Shown in pieces: positions 12,366-20,410 of a DNA stretch of 40,140 bases. The translations under genes were made by a program, and so were the position numbers. This stretch comes from Hellea sp. Its GTDB lineage: Bacteria; Pseudomonadota; Alphaproteobacteria; Caulobacterales; Maricaulaceae. How positions within the stretch are numbered: the stretch's first letter is position 1; every line of letters begins with the position of its first letter. The stretch spans positions 1 through 40,140 of the forward strand of contig JABABK010000030.1 of NCBI GenBank assembly GCA_014238285.1, read 5' to 3'. The notes under the pieces are model-generated. The model saw nothing but the letters and a program-made list of their open reading frames with translations, was not told the DNA's origin and made no database searches.

Positions 12366-12763
12366 CCCGTATGAGCGCAGCCCAATTCCAAGCCGAAATC
12401 CAGGCGCCGAAAAAGAACAAGTTCAATGCTAAAAAGGTCATTGTCGATGGCGTGACTTTTGATAGTCGCCGCGAATATAAAAGATATTGCGAGAACGTAC
12501 TGCGTTTAAAGGATGGCGAGATTGCAGACTTGAAGGTTCATCCTGTATTCCAAATCAGAATCAACGGCCAGAAGATTTGCCAATATACCGCTGATAGCTC
12601 TTACATGGAGTTCATACCCTCAATGAACGCCGCAGGACAAGCCCACACGCGGTTTATTGTCGAGGATGTCAAGTCGCCACCAACCCGTAAGAAACGCGAT
12701 TACAGGCTTGTTATGAAGCTTATGAAAGCTGTTCACGGTATTCAGATCAGGGAGGTGTTGTAA
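12362..12763 (+). CDS. DUF1064-family phage nuclease-like protein
   Basis: A 133-residue protein of the DUF1064 family: KFNAKKVIVDGVTFDSRREY, then DLKVHPVFQI, YTADSSYMEF and FIVEDVKSPPTRKKRDYRL, ending with GIQIREV. The E-R-x-Y, D and E-x-K elements resemble a PD-(D/E)XK nuclease core, and the family is thought to act as a Holliday-junction-type resolvase or replication nuclease, though activity is not established. It lies between two HNH genes. Confidence 0.78.
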   Translation: MTRMSAAQFQAEIQAPKKNKFNAKKVIVDGVTFDSRREYKRYCENVLRLKDGEIADLKVHPVFQIRINGQKICQYTADSSYMEFIPSMNAAGQAHTRFIVEDVKSPPTRKKRDYRLVMKLMKAVHGIQIREVL

Positions 12764-12765
12764 TT

Positions 12766-13560
12766 ATGACAAAAAGAAAATCTTTATCGAAAAAATTACG
12801 GTTTGAAGTTTTTAAGCGTGATAAGTTTACTTGTCAATATTGCGGGAAGAAAGCGCCAGATGTTGTTTTAAATGCCGATCATATACAGCCGGTTAAGGAG
12901 GGCGGTACTAACGATATATTGAATTTGATAACGTCTTGCGAAAGCTGCAATCAAGGCAAAGGGGCTAGACTTCTCTCAGACGACCAGGTTATTTCCAAAC
13001 AACACGCCGAATTGTCAGCGTTGCAAGACAGGCGCGAACAAATTGAAATGCTTCTTGAGTGGCGAGAATCTCTTGTCGATATTGAACAAGATGAAATCGA
13101 ACTACTTGTTTCGGCGATAGTATCAAAACACGATCCTCTGACTGTTTCAGACGGCGGTAAAAAAGACCTAAAGACTTGGTTAAAAAGGTTTTCGGTTAAA
13201 GAATTGTTAAACGCTATTGATGGTAGCTTTAACACATATTTCAAGCCGGATTTCAGTGATGAAAATTCGATAAATAAAGCATGGAATAACGCGTTCAGAA
13301 AAATTCTAATTGTTGCTAAGTCCATAAAAAGCGGCGTTGATTATGAGAGTCAAAAAGAAAATTATTATGTGAGGGGTATTCTTCGTCGGCGCTTAGATTA
13401 CGTGGATGAGTCTACTGTAATGTCATGGCTTGCAGATGCTATAGAAGCTGGCGCAACACCAGAGACTCTTAAGGATTTCGCAAAGAAAATTGAGACGTGG
13501 GATGAATTTTTACGAGGAGTCAGATACTTCATAACTAACTCTGGAGATAAAGATGGGTGA
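12766..13560 (+). CDS. HNH endonuclease 3 with long helical C-terminal domain
   Basis: A 264-residue protein. Residues 10-65 are an HNH domain (FKRDKFTCQYCGKKAP, NADHIQPVKEGGTNDILN, CESCNQGKG). The remaining 200 residues are helical, with a coiled coil near 80-110 and no recognised domain. The C-terminal part resembles segments that follow HNH domains in phage replication proteins. Its stop lies 8 bases inside the DUF1376-type gene, so they are coupled. Some stretches are A/T-richer than neighbours, hinting at separate acquisition. Confidence 0.8.
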   Translation: MTKRKSLSKKLRFEVFKRDKFTCQYCGKKAPDVVLNADHIQPVKEGGTNDILNLITSCESCNQGKGARLLSDDQVISKQHAELSALQDRREQIEMLLEWRESLVDIEQDEIELLVSAIVSKHDPLTVSDGGKKDLKTWLKRFSVKELLNAIDGSFNTYFKPDFSDENSINKAWNNAFRKILIVAKSIKSGVDYESQKENYYVRGILRRRLDYVDESTVMSWLADAIEAGATPETLKDFAKKIETWDEFLRGVRYFITNSGDKDG

Positions 13561-14353
13561 TGCCTTTTACTATCGCTCTGAGCCTAAGAAATGGCTGGTT
13601 GGAATGGCTACTTTGACGCCCGAACAAAGAGGCGTTTATAGAACTTTATGTGACATGATGTATGACCAAGGCGGGTTTGTTCCTGCCGATGATCGTCAAG
13701 GCCTAGCTTGTAGTAATCGCTGCTCAACACGCAAGTTTAATAAGGTGTTGGCCGAGCTTATATCTCTGAAAAAAATCATCGAAATAGATGGGCTTCTTAC
13801 AAATAAAACCGTTTTAAAAACGATTAAAGACAAGTTTATATTACGTTTATCTTTAAAAAAACGCATTTTAACAAAACAGGAAATCAATGAAAGCAATGAC
13901 TTAGAAATCGTTACTAGTAAGGAGTCAACAGTTAGTAATCACCCCCTTAACCCCCAAGAGAAAGAGAGAGGGATTCCAAATTTTAATGATTTCTGGCAGA
14001 AATACAGAGCAACCTCGACGCAGAATTATAGCATCTGCGCACGACTGTTTTATGAACAGGAAGAGTGTCACCAATGGGACATAATTGACAGCGTATCTTC
14101 TTACAACGCAGAGCTAGATAAAACTAAAGCTATTCCATCCTATCCGTACAATTACATCAAGCATGAAATGTGGAAAGAGTTCGACGCTAAGCCTTCTGTC
14201 CCGAACCAAGTTGTTGGCAAGCGCGGACCTAATCCTGATGCATGGCTGGCATGGAATGCTTACCACAAAGCTGAAGGTAACAAATTCGCCTCAACTCAAG
14301 AAACACTAACCGTCCCCACACTTTACCCGCCGAAAAAGGAGAATGCAGCATGA
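13553..14353 (+). CDS. DUF1376-family replication-associated protein
   Basis: A 266-residue protein opening with the DUF1376 signature: FYYRSEPKKWLVGMATLTPE, RGVYRTLCDMMYDQGG and a winged-helix-like region to about residue 85. The second half (NFNDFWQKYRATSTQNYSI onwards) resembles C-terminal parts of phage replication initiators or helicase loaders. Probable role in starting phage DNA replication; no helicase or polymerase gene is present, so host enzymes must be recruited. Overlaps the next gene by 4 bases. Confidence 0.75.
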   Translation: MGDAFYYRSEPKKWLVGMATLTPEQRGVYRTLCDMMYDQGGFVPADDRQGLACSNRCSTRKFNKVLAELISLKKIIEIDGLLTNKTVLKTIKDKFILRLSLKKRILTKQEINESNDLEIVTSKESTVSNHPLNPQEKERGIPNFNDFWQKYRATSTQNYSICARLFYEQEECHQWDIIDSVSSYNAELDKTKAIPSYPYNYIKHEMWKEFDAKPSVPNQVVGKRGPNPDAWLAWNAYHKAEGNKFASTQETLTVPTLYPPKKENAA

Positions 14354-14625
14354 CGCGCATTGCTAGAATTATTGATGCAGTGAATGAAAATCCAACTTTG
14401 AAAAGCAGGGATTATTCTACCAAGCTAGGCATAACTATTTTTGCAATTCACAATACGCTCAATCGTTATGAAACCACGCTCCACAAAGTCAAAGAAGATG
14501 CGTTTATGTCGCTTAAGAGAGATAATGAAATCCTAGCATTTGAGAACGAAAGATTAAAGAAATCCATTCGAGATCGAGACACATTAATTGTTCGCCGGAA
14601 AAATCAAAAGGAGCAAGTAGCATGA
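14350..14625 (+). CDS. Small helix-turn-helix plus coiled-coil protein
   Basis: A 91-residue protein. The N-terminus (LKSRDYSTKLGITIFAIHNT) suits a small winged or homeodomain-like helix-turn-helix; residues 45-85 form a charged coiled coil (RDNEILAFENERLKKSIRDR). It could act as a dimeric DNA-binding regulator or replication accessory. Linked by ATGA overlaps to both neighbours, including the GcrA-like gene. Confidence 0.65.
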   Translation: MTRIARIIDAVNENPTLKSRDYSTKLGITIFAIHNTLNRYETTLHKVKEDAFMSLKRDNEILAFENERLKKSIRDRDTLIVRRKNQKEQVA

Positions 14626-15131
14626 GCTGGACAGAGGAAATAATTCAAAAGACCGTTACAGCGTGGGATAAGGGTGACAGTGCTGGTTTTATCGCCAAGC
14701 ATGTTCTGGGTGGAGAGAAGTCACGCAATTCGATTGTTGGGTGGATACACCGAAACCAAGATAAGGTTACTCGCAAGACGGGGCAATCAATTTTTCGAGG
14801 AGGTGAGCGCGTTAAGATCAAGCGAAAGCTACGGAAAAAAGTCAATCGTCTGGTTATGAGGCCAATTCGAAAAGCAGCGCATCCAAAATCTGCGCCTGTC
14901 ATATCTCACGGTGTTTCATTGTTTGATAGACAGGATTACCAATGCTGTCACGTCATAACTAACGTTCCTATAGGTGAGGGATATAATCATTTATATTGCG
15001 GGCTTCAGAAGATCGAGGGCAGTTCATATTGCCAAGCCCATGCCGACCTTTGTTACAAAGCCAAAACCCGTAAGCGTTCTAATTCACCAGTTAAGACGCG
15101 CCGGATCGAGATTGTGGAGAAAGCAGCATGA
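14622..15131 (+). CDS. gcrA: GcrA-family cell-cycle regulator homologue
   Basis: A 169-residue member of the GcrA family. The N-terminus MSWTEEIIQKTVTAWDKGDS followed by AGFIAKHVLGG and NSIVGWIHRNQDKV matches the DNA-binding helix-turn-helix region. A basic linker (KIKRKLRKKVNRL) leads to a C-terminal Cys/His part (YQCCHV, LYCGLQKIEGSSYCQAH) like the sigma70-contact domain. GcrA works with sigma70 at promoters carrying GANTC sites methylated by CcrM. A phage copy could redirect host or phage transcription. It shares an operon with a beta-class methyltransferase. Confidence 0.85.
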   Translation: MSWTEEIIQKTVTAWDKGDSAGFIAKHVLGGEKSRNSIVGWIHRNQDKVTRKTGQSIFRGGERVKIKRKLRKKVNRLVMRPIRKAAHPKSAPVISHGVSLFDRQDYQCCHVITNVPIGEGYNHLYCGLQKIEGSSYCQAHADLCYKAKTRKRSNSPVKTRRIEIVEKAA

Positions 15132-15304
15132 ACCACCAGCAAACCTATAACTGCTACTTGGAGGCATTACGTCGAGAGGATAAATCCTTTGACCGATATA
15201 TCATTGCCCGGCTTGCCGATAGAGAGCGGCGATTGGCCAAAACATTTCCTGAGTTAGATTGGAAAGCCCGCAATAGTGCGCGGATGAATGGAGAGAGTGG
15301 ATGA
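15128..15304 (+). CDS. Small basic hypothetical protein
   Basis: A 58-residue ORF with ATGA overlaps at both ends (with the GcrA homologue and with the membrane protein that follows). Charged and helical (RREDKSFDRYIIARLADRER). Not recognised, but the tight coupling makes translation likely. Confidence 0.6.
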   Translation: MNHQQTYNCYLEALRREDKSFDRYIIARLADRERRLAKTFPELDWKARNSARMNGESG

Positions 15305-15570
15305 GTGATAAGATTAAAACTGAATATGTTGTTTTGAGAGAAACTTCGATTGAGTCTATATTTAGTGACTGTGTTAGCTTTGGTTTTGCTCTGGCAATTA
15401 TTGGGATATCAAAATGGATAGATAACACCGTTTTTCAGATTATTGGCGGGTTTCTGTTTCTGTCCGGTCTTATAGCGCAGGGCGAAAAGATTTCAAAAAA
15501 CGGAAGATACAAAACAGCCCAAGGGGCGATTGATTTCATTAAGACGCAACAGGAGCAACCCAATGACTAA
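15301..15570 (+). CDS. Small two-pass membrane protein
   Basis: An 89-residue protein with two hydrophobic segments, about residues 24-37 (VSFGFALAIIGISK) and 45-59 (FQIIGGFLFLSGLIA), then a polar tail. A small transmembrane protein in the middle of a DNA-metabolism operon; function unknown. Linked by overlaps to both neighbours. Confidence 0.65.
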   Translation: MSDKIKTEYVVLRETSIESIFSDCVSFGFALAIIGISKWIDNTVFQIIGGFLFLSGLIAQGEKISKNGRYKTAQGAIDFIKTQQEQPND

Positions 15571-15829
15571 ACCAGTAGCGCCTACGTTGATCCCATACTT
15601 TCCTAAATATCAATTTGCAGCTTCGATTGGCCCACATACTCAGTTCCGGGCTATTTTACCTAAAAGGCTGTGGGATGGACGTTGGGCATGGCTAAAAAAG
15701 ATACATCGACAAAAAATGGCTGTTCATGCACATCTTCAGGGTGGCGGGACATTTTGGGTATATTCAGATCAGCTCTGCGAAAAACAAATCTTAGGGGAAT
15801 GGATACCAAATGATAACATCAATACTTAA
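15563..15829 (+). CDS. Hypothetical phage protein upstream of the NusG-like gene
   Basis: An 88-residue protein from ATG 15563 (MTKPVAPTLIPYFP), with AGGAG upstream and an 8-base overlap with the previous gene. Rich in aromatic and basic residues (KRLWDGRWAWLKKIHRQKM). No domain recognised. Overlaps the NusG-like start by 20 bases. Confidence 0.6.
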   Translation: MTKPVAPTLIPYFPKYQFAASIGPHTQFRAILPKRLWDGRWAWLKKIHRQKMAVHAHLQGGGTFWVYSDQLCEKQILGEWIPNDNINT

Positions 15830-16442
15830 GGTCAAAACAGGACAAGAGCTGACAGCGCATGAAGTTCTGGCGAAAGCTGGATTTGATGTTTACACGCCGT
15901 TCTTTGAGCGCAGTCAGCAAGAAAAGGTATCGCAAAAGCAAAGGGCGTTAATGCGCCGCAATCGTCAACGTCTCAAAAATGTCCATCATGCCGAGCCCTA
16001 TCTATCCGGCTGGTTATTTGTAAGGTTTGAACAGACAAGCCACAACATCTATAAACTGTTCACCTATCTTGAGCAAAAGCGTTACCTGTACGGCGTTCTA
16101 ACGCTTGGTGGTGAGCTTTATCCATTTTCTGATGAGCGTATGAGCAGATTTAAGCAATTGCTGTCAGAGATGGAAAAAGTCGATCCGTGTGTCAAAGCCA
16201 GGGGTTATGATCCAAAGCGCGACAGCCGCAAGAACAAACAACGGAAATATGCTGATAATACGCCAATCATATTCAACGAAGGCGAGGGTGCTGAGTTTAT
16301 GGACGGTGCTTTTGCCGGTTTGATGTTTGAGGTTGTCGGAATGCAAAACGATTTAGTGAGTTTGGAAATTGAGTTATTTGGCAGGCAGACGCTTGTTGAG
16401 GCATATCCAGAAGATTTAAGGAAAATCGTAAAGGCCGCTTGA
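15810..16442 (+). CDS. NusG/RfaH-like transcription elongation factor
   Basis: A 210-residue protein. The N-terminus ILKVKTGQELTAHEVLAKAG followed by FDVYTPFFER, then YLSGWLFVRFEQT, fits the NusG N-terminal (NGN) domain. The C-terminal part has a KOW-like stretch (GEGAEFMDGAFAGLMFEVVG). An inserted basic region (RRNRQRLKN and KRDSRKNKQRK) distinguishes it from housekeeping NusG. Such paralogues bind RNA polymerase and act at specific operons. Its place as last early gene, just before a structured leader and the late operon, suggests a late-gene antiterminator. Direct evidence for activity is lacking. Confidence 0.8.
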   Translation: MITSILKVKTGQELTAHEVLAKAGFDVYTPFFERSQQEKVSQKQRALMRRNRQRLKNVHHAEPYLSGWLFVRFEQTSHNIYKLFTYLEQKRYLYGVLTLGGELYPFSDERMSRFKQLLSEMEKVDPCVKARGYDPKRDSRKNKQRKYADNTPIIFNEGEGAEFMDGAFAGLMFEVVGMQNDLVSLEIELFGRQTLVEAYPEDLRKIVKAA

Positions 16443-16785
16443 CTGTGTGTTGCAAATAAGTTACACTGTGTTCGAAATGACGCAAATAGGTTAGCCCTAT
16501 CCCTCTCTCATTTCCCTACGCGGAGCGATCTACGTATAGATCAACAAGTTTATAACTGCGCGTATCAATCAAGAATTTCACAGAATTGCGGGCGTCTATA
16601 ATTACGCATAGCCTAGAGCATTACACGCAAGAGAGGCCCGCTTACATTATACGGCCAGCCCCTCTGACTTAACGAAAGCTACGTTAATCACGGGATGGCC
16701 CTTTAATCTGTCACCTAACGGTGATGGGGTATTTTCATAGGTACAGACGCAGCCTTTAAGCGTCAATCATCACATGGAGTAGAAT
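16443..16785 (+). promoter_or_regulatory. Non-coding structured leader of the late operon
   Basis: No gene in 343 bases. It holds: two direct repeats GCAAATARGTTA (16452-16463, 16482-16493) exactly 30 bp apart; a hairpin GATCTACGTATAGATC (16527-16542); a long imperfect hairpin with AGAGAGGC (16630-16637) pairing with GCCCCTCT (16658-16665); and a small hairpin TCACCTAACGGTGA around 16711-16724. A weak promoter (TTACAC 16621-16626, 18-base spacer, CATTAT 16645-16650) overlaps the long hairpin. The likely role is late promoter plus antitermination site. Confidence 0.55.
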
Positions 16786-17082
16786 ATGGCACAAGATCAG
16801 CAGGTCATAAATGCTGTTGAGGGCACGTGGACTCAGCTAACTAATTCAGATGTCACATCAATTACATTCCAGGTTCTTGATAAGCCTGTTTATATACGTG
16901 GTACGGTTGGTGCGACTGCGCCTTCTGATACGGTTTATAGCGGTCTGGTTTACGGGCCGCACCAAGGCGAGCTTCAAAAGACGTTGACTGAGATGTTTTC
17001 TGCAAGCGGGGTTAATCGTGTTTATGCGCGTGTTGTTAAAGGCTTTGGCGGCGGCAGCGGTATCATGGTAGACCATGCTTGA
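16786..17082 (+). CDS. Hypothetical small virion-associated protein
   Basis: A 98-residue, strand-rich protein (ITFQVLDKPVYIRGTVG) starting just after GGAGTAGAAT. It is the first late gene and overlaps the LRR gene by 8 bases. Glycine-rich near the end (VVKGFGGGSG). Possibly a virion decoration or fibre-linked component, judged only from its position and composition. Confidence 0.6.
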   Translation: MAQDQQVINAVEGTWTQLTNSDVTSITFQVLDKPVYIRGTVGATAPSDTVYSGLVYGPHQGELQKTLTEMFSASGVNRVYARVVKGFGGGSGIMVDHA

Positions 17083-18412
17083 TTCCCCGTTTGGGCTTTT
17101 ATCTGGTGTCGAGAGCCTATCTTCGGATAGTAGCGGCGGCGGCAGTGTAGACCCTGATTTTGAATTACAGGATTTATTCAGCGGCGGTCAAGACGGTGTT
17201 TTGCTTAAGTTTGACGTTTTGAGCGATGTCTTTCAGGACGTGGCGGGGACAATACCGACAGTAGCTGATAGTGATCCTATCGGTCTTATCCGTGATAGTT
17301 CCGGCAATGGCAATGATGCAACACAAGCAACCGCGTCTAAAAAGCCATATTTTGTCGAAACTAGCGCACATGCAATATTCGATGAGGTAGATGATAATTT
17401 AACCATAACCATTCCGGCGGGCGGCTGGACAGGCACTATGATGTGGGCAACACTAATTGATGTGTTTGCGTATGGAGTGACTATTCCTGAAGGCACTTAT
17501 GACCTTATCACCGATGGTCAGTACACGCCTGCGATTGGCCTTGTTGGGATGTTGATTAGAGATGGCGTGATGACTGCCGAAGAACGATCGCAAGCGCGGG
17601 GGGCGTTTGTTGAGCTTGGCGCGGCGGCGGCGCATACTCCTACTAATTTTGTCAACGCATGGCGTAATTTCGATGTTATGACAGCGTTTCATGATGTTGA
17701 TTTGTCTCAATCTCAGAGTCTGACGGGTGCATGGCGTTTGTGTGATAATCTTGAGACATTTGAGGTAACGGATTTATCAGCGACGACAAGTTTGCAACAA
17801 GCGTTCTCAGGAGCAAACTTTGTAAACTTCCCGCTCGTTACGCTGGGTAGTTTGCAGAACATCAGATGGGCGTGGTTTGTGTGTAGAGAACTCGTGTCTA
17901 TTCCTGCGCTTGATTTCTCTACGATTACGGTGGCCAATCAGGCTTTTCAGGGCTGTTATGACTTAACCACATTTGAGCCCAGTGATATGTCATCGGTTAA
18001 CACTGTAAATTCCATGTTTAGGGGTTGCACGTCCTTAACGTCATTAAATTATATTGATTTCGGCGGCTGTACAGATTTTGAAAATATCTTTAACGGCTGC
18101 ACATCGTTAACCACACTGCCCATATCGGGAACAGACCCGATTACGGGCGATCCTATTTTGGGTATGTTCCAGAATACCGCAGCTTCTAATTTTACGAATG
18201 CGTTTACGAATTGCGCTCTTGATGAGGCGACTGTTGACGGGATTTTGGCTGATATAGCATTATCGACTATTATCACAGGATTAACGGGCGGTACGCTTAA
18301 TATGAGCGGCGGTACAAATGCCCCTCCTGGCTTCATCGGTGAAATATTCAGAGACGTGCTAACCGATCCTATCAGTGAGGGCGGTTATGAATGGACTGTC
18401 ACCACAAATTAG
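17075..18412 (+). CDS. Fibre-like protein with BspA-type leucine-rich repeats
   Basis: A 445-residue protein. The first 120 residues carry a segment common in phage fibres (FQDVAGTIPTVADSDPIGLI, then DSSGNGNDATQA). From about residue 210 it has BspA-type leucine-rich repeats: recurring W-x-x-CDNLETF, FQGCYDLTTF, FRGCTSLTSL, FNGCTSLTTL. Such repeats bind proteins or glycans in surface molecules. It sits before the terminase, away from the tailspike, so could be an accessory receptor-binding or decoration protein. No diversity-generating reverse transcriptase is nearby. Confidence 0.7.
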   Translation: MLDSPFGLLSGVESLSSDSSGGGSVDPDFELQDLFSGGQDGVLLKFDVLSDVFQDVAGTIPTVADSDPIGLIRDSSGNGNDATQATASKKPYFVETSAHAIFDEVDDNLTITIPAGGWTGTMMWATLIDVFAYGVTIPEGTYDLITDGQYTPAIGLVGMLIRDGVMTAEERSQARGAFVELGAAAAHTPTNFVNAWRNFDVMTAFHDVDLSQSQSLTGAWRLCDNLETFEVTDLSATTSLQQAFSGANFVNFPLVTLGSLQNIRWAWFVCRELVSIPALDFSTITVANQAFQGCYDLTTFEPSDMSSVNTVNSMFRGCTSLTSLNYIDFGGCTDFENIFNGCTSLTTLPISGTDPITGDPILGMFQNTAASNFTNAFTNCALDEATVDGILADIALSTIITGLTGGTLNMSGGTNAPPGFIGEIFRDVLTDPISEGGYEWTVTTN

Positions 18413-18430
18413 ACCGAATTGGGGCCTATA

Positions 18431-18820
18431 ATGAGAATTACGATAGCGTGTCCAGAAGCCCTAAAAGATGCGGCTAATCATTATGCTATGGCTGTGGGAG
18501 CAAGTCAGGCCGATCAGTTAACATTCCATCCTGTTCTATATGAGGATGGTAGCGGTAATCGTTTTGCGTGTGCATCCTTGCCTATCCGCACATCTCTTTT
18601 AACGAAGGCTCAAAGCACGTTAGTTCGCCCCGCATGGGATACGGGCAATATTATTAATATGGCTGATGCTGTAGCGGCTCAGAACGTTTTGGTATTGGTA
18701 TCTGATGAGGATGCGGAAATCACGGCGACAACAACGAGTATAACAGCGCTAATTGGCGACGATGGCCCTGCTATGATTACAAGAATGGGCCTAGCGCCTA
18801 TAGAAGAAGATTTGGAATAG
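18431..18820 (+). CDS. Hypothetical late protein
   Basis: A 129-residue protein from ATG 18431 (MRITIACPEALKDAANHYAM); an upstream TTG at 18419 is less likely. It has a helical N-terminus and a longer mixed region (NVLVLVSDEDAEITATTTSI), acidic overall. It lies between the LRR protein and the small terminase, and may be a virion component. Not recognised. Confidence 0.6.
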   Translation: MRITIACPEALKDAANHYAMAVGASQADQLTFHPVLYEDGSGNRFACASLPIRTSLLTKAQSTLVRPAWDTGNIINMADAVAAQNVLVLVSDEDAEITATTTSITALIGDDGPAMITRMGLAPIEEDLE

Positions 18821-18834
18821 GTGATAGAACACCG

Positions 18835-19143
18835 ATGAAAACACCGAAAGAATCTAACTTAAAACCGCCTTGGAAGAAGGGCCAGTCTGGAAATCCAGCA
18901 GGAAGGCCAAAGGGCGCGCGTGATAAGCTATCGCGAGACTTCATTAAGGCCATGAGGAAAGACTTCAAGGAAAACGGTGTTGCGGCAATCGAGAGAATGA
19001 GAGATGAAAAGCCCGAAGCTTATATTGCTGCTATTGGCAAGCTCGTTCCAAAAGAAGAGCGTGTTGAACACACAGGCGAAGGCGGCGGCCCTGTTCAGGT
19101 CACAACAACTGTAAAAGTGGTGCATGTTAACGATACAGAGTGA
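18835..19143 (+). CDS. terS: Putative small terminase subunit (DUF5681-like)
   Basis: A 102-residue protein. The N-terminus has the KKGQSGNPAGRPKGARDKLS motif of DUF5681 proteins, a basic DNA-binding stretch often found in small terminase genes, followed by a helical middle and an acidic/valine end. It overlaps the large terminase by 20 bases, the usual small-large order. It would recognise phage DNA for packaging. The assignment rests on motif and position. Confidence 0.72.
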   Translation: MKTPKESNLKPPWKKGQSGNPAGRPKGARDKLSRDFIKAMRKDFKENGVAAIERMRDEKPEAYIAAIGKLVPKEERVEHTGEGGGPVQVTTTVKVVHVNDTE

Positions 19144-20410
19144 GAGGCAGATACCTGCCAAACTCTTACCGTTTTTACAGCCTAGTCGTCATAAGGCAGC
19201 TCATGGTGGTCGGGGTGGTGCTAAATCATGGTTCTTTGGTGATGAGGCTGTTGAGAGAACGCTTAACGGTCAGCGCGGCGTTTGTATCCGCGAAATGCAA
19301 AACTCTCTTGAGGAGTCGTGTAAGCAGCTTATCGAGGACTGCATAGCTCGAAGGGGCTTGGAACTATACTTCAAGATAACCGATAAATACATTGCTTGCC
19401 TAGCGTCTGGTGGCCGGATCATCTTTAAGGGAATGAACCAATATAACGCCACCAACATTAAATCGCTTGAGGGTTTTGATTGGGCATGGGTTGAGGAGGC
19501 TCAAGACTTTAGCCAGGAGTCTATTGATCAGCTTGTCCCTACTCTTCGTAAAGAGGGGAGTGAGCTTTGGTGGTCATGGAATCCACGGCACGAGACTGAT
19601 CCGGTTGATGTCATGTTTAGGCAAGACCCACCATCTAATGCGATAGTGATCGAGATTGGCTGGCAGGATAACCCTTGGCTTCCTGATGAGCTTAGGAATG
19701 AAAAGGATGAGCTTTACCGTAAGGATGAGGAAAAGGCTGATTGGGTATGGGGCGGCGGCTATCAGGTTATTAGCGAGGGCGCTATCTATGGTCAGCAGAT
19801 GCTGGACGCTAAGAAGCAAGACCGCATTACGTTTGTGCCTTACAATCCGTCTAGCCCTGTCTTTACCGGATGGGATTTGGGGAGGGATGACGAAACAGCC
19901 ATATGGTTTGCGCAGCAGTTTGGCGAAGGCTTACATGCGATAGATTTCTATAAGAATGCACTTGAGACATTACCTCATTACGCCGAGGTCATAAGGTCAA
20001 AGCCTTATAATTACGGCGGTCATATGTTGCCGCATGATGGTAATAGTAAAACAATATTGGCGAAACATAGCGCTAAAGAGCAGCTTGAAGAACTTGGCCT
20101 TAATAATGTGAAGGTTATTCCAAGGGCTGCAAATATGGAAGCGGTGCTTGGTGATATCGAGTTTGGCCGCAAGATGATATCGGTCACTAAGTTTGATCAA
20201 GATAAATGTTCGCAGGGTATTAGAGCGCTTCAGCAGTATCGCCGCGAATACGACACACGGTTGAAGACGTTCAAACAGCGCCCACTGCATGACCATAACT
20301 CACATCCTGCCGATGCGTGGCGGACACTCGCTGTTGCCTGGAATGGCGATTTGCTTGTGAAGCCCAAAAAGGCCGCGCCGCTTGTACTACCGAATTACGG
20401 AGCCATTTAG
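19124..20410 (+). CDS. terL: Terminase large subunit
   Basis: A 428-residue packaging motor. Walker A-like GGRGGAKS (28-35), Walker B WAWVEEA (120-126), and the nuclease acidic start GWDLGRDD (Asp251), with further acidic residues near HDHNSHPADAWRTL. Typical of the PBSX/Terminase_3 group, often headful packagers. ATP hydrolysis drives DNA into the prohead and the nuclease domain cuts the concatemer. It starts inside the small-subunit gene and ends 1 base before the portal gene. Confidence 0.95.
   Translation: MLTIQSERQIPAKLLPFLQPSRHKAAHGGRGGAKSWFFGDEAVERTLNGQRGVCIREMQNSLEESCKQLIEDCIARRGLELYFKITDKYIACLASGGRIIFKGMNQYNATNIKSLEGFDWAWVEEAQDFSQESIDQLVPTLRKEGSELWWSWNPRHETDPVDVMFRQDPPSNAIVIEIGWQDNPWLPDELRNEKDELYRKDEEKADWVWGGGYQVISEGAIYGQQMLDAKKQDRITFVPYNPSSPVFTGWDLGRDDETAIWFAQQFGEGLHAIDFYKNALETLPHYAEVIRSKPYNYGGHMLPHDGNSKTILAKHSAKEQLEELGLNNVKVIPRAANMEAVLGDIEFGRKMISVTKFDQDKCSQGIRALQQYRREYDTRLKTFKQRPLHDHNSHPADAWRTLAVAWNGDLLVKPKKAAPLVLPNYGAI

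Noticed and set aside
17075-18412. Diversity-generating retroelement target in the LRR protein
   Set aside because: No reverse transcriptase, template repeat or accessory gene is visible anywhere in the window.
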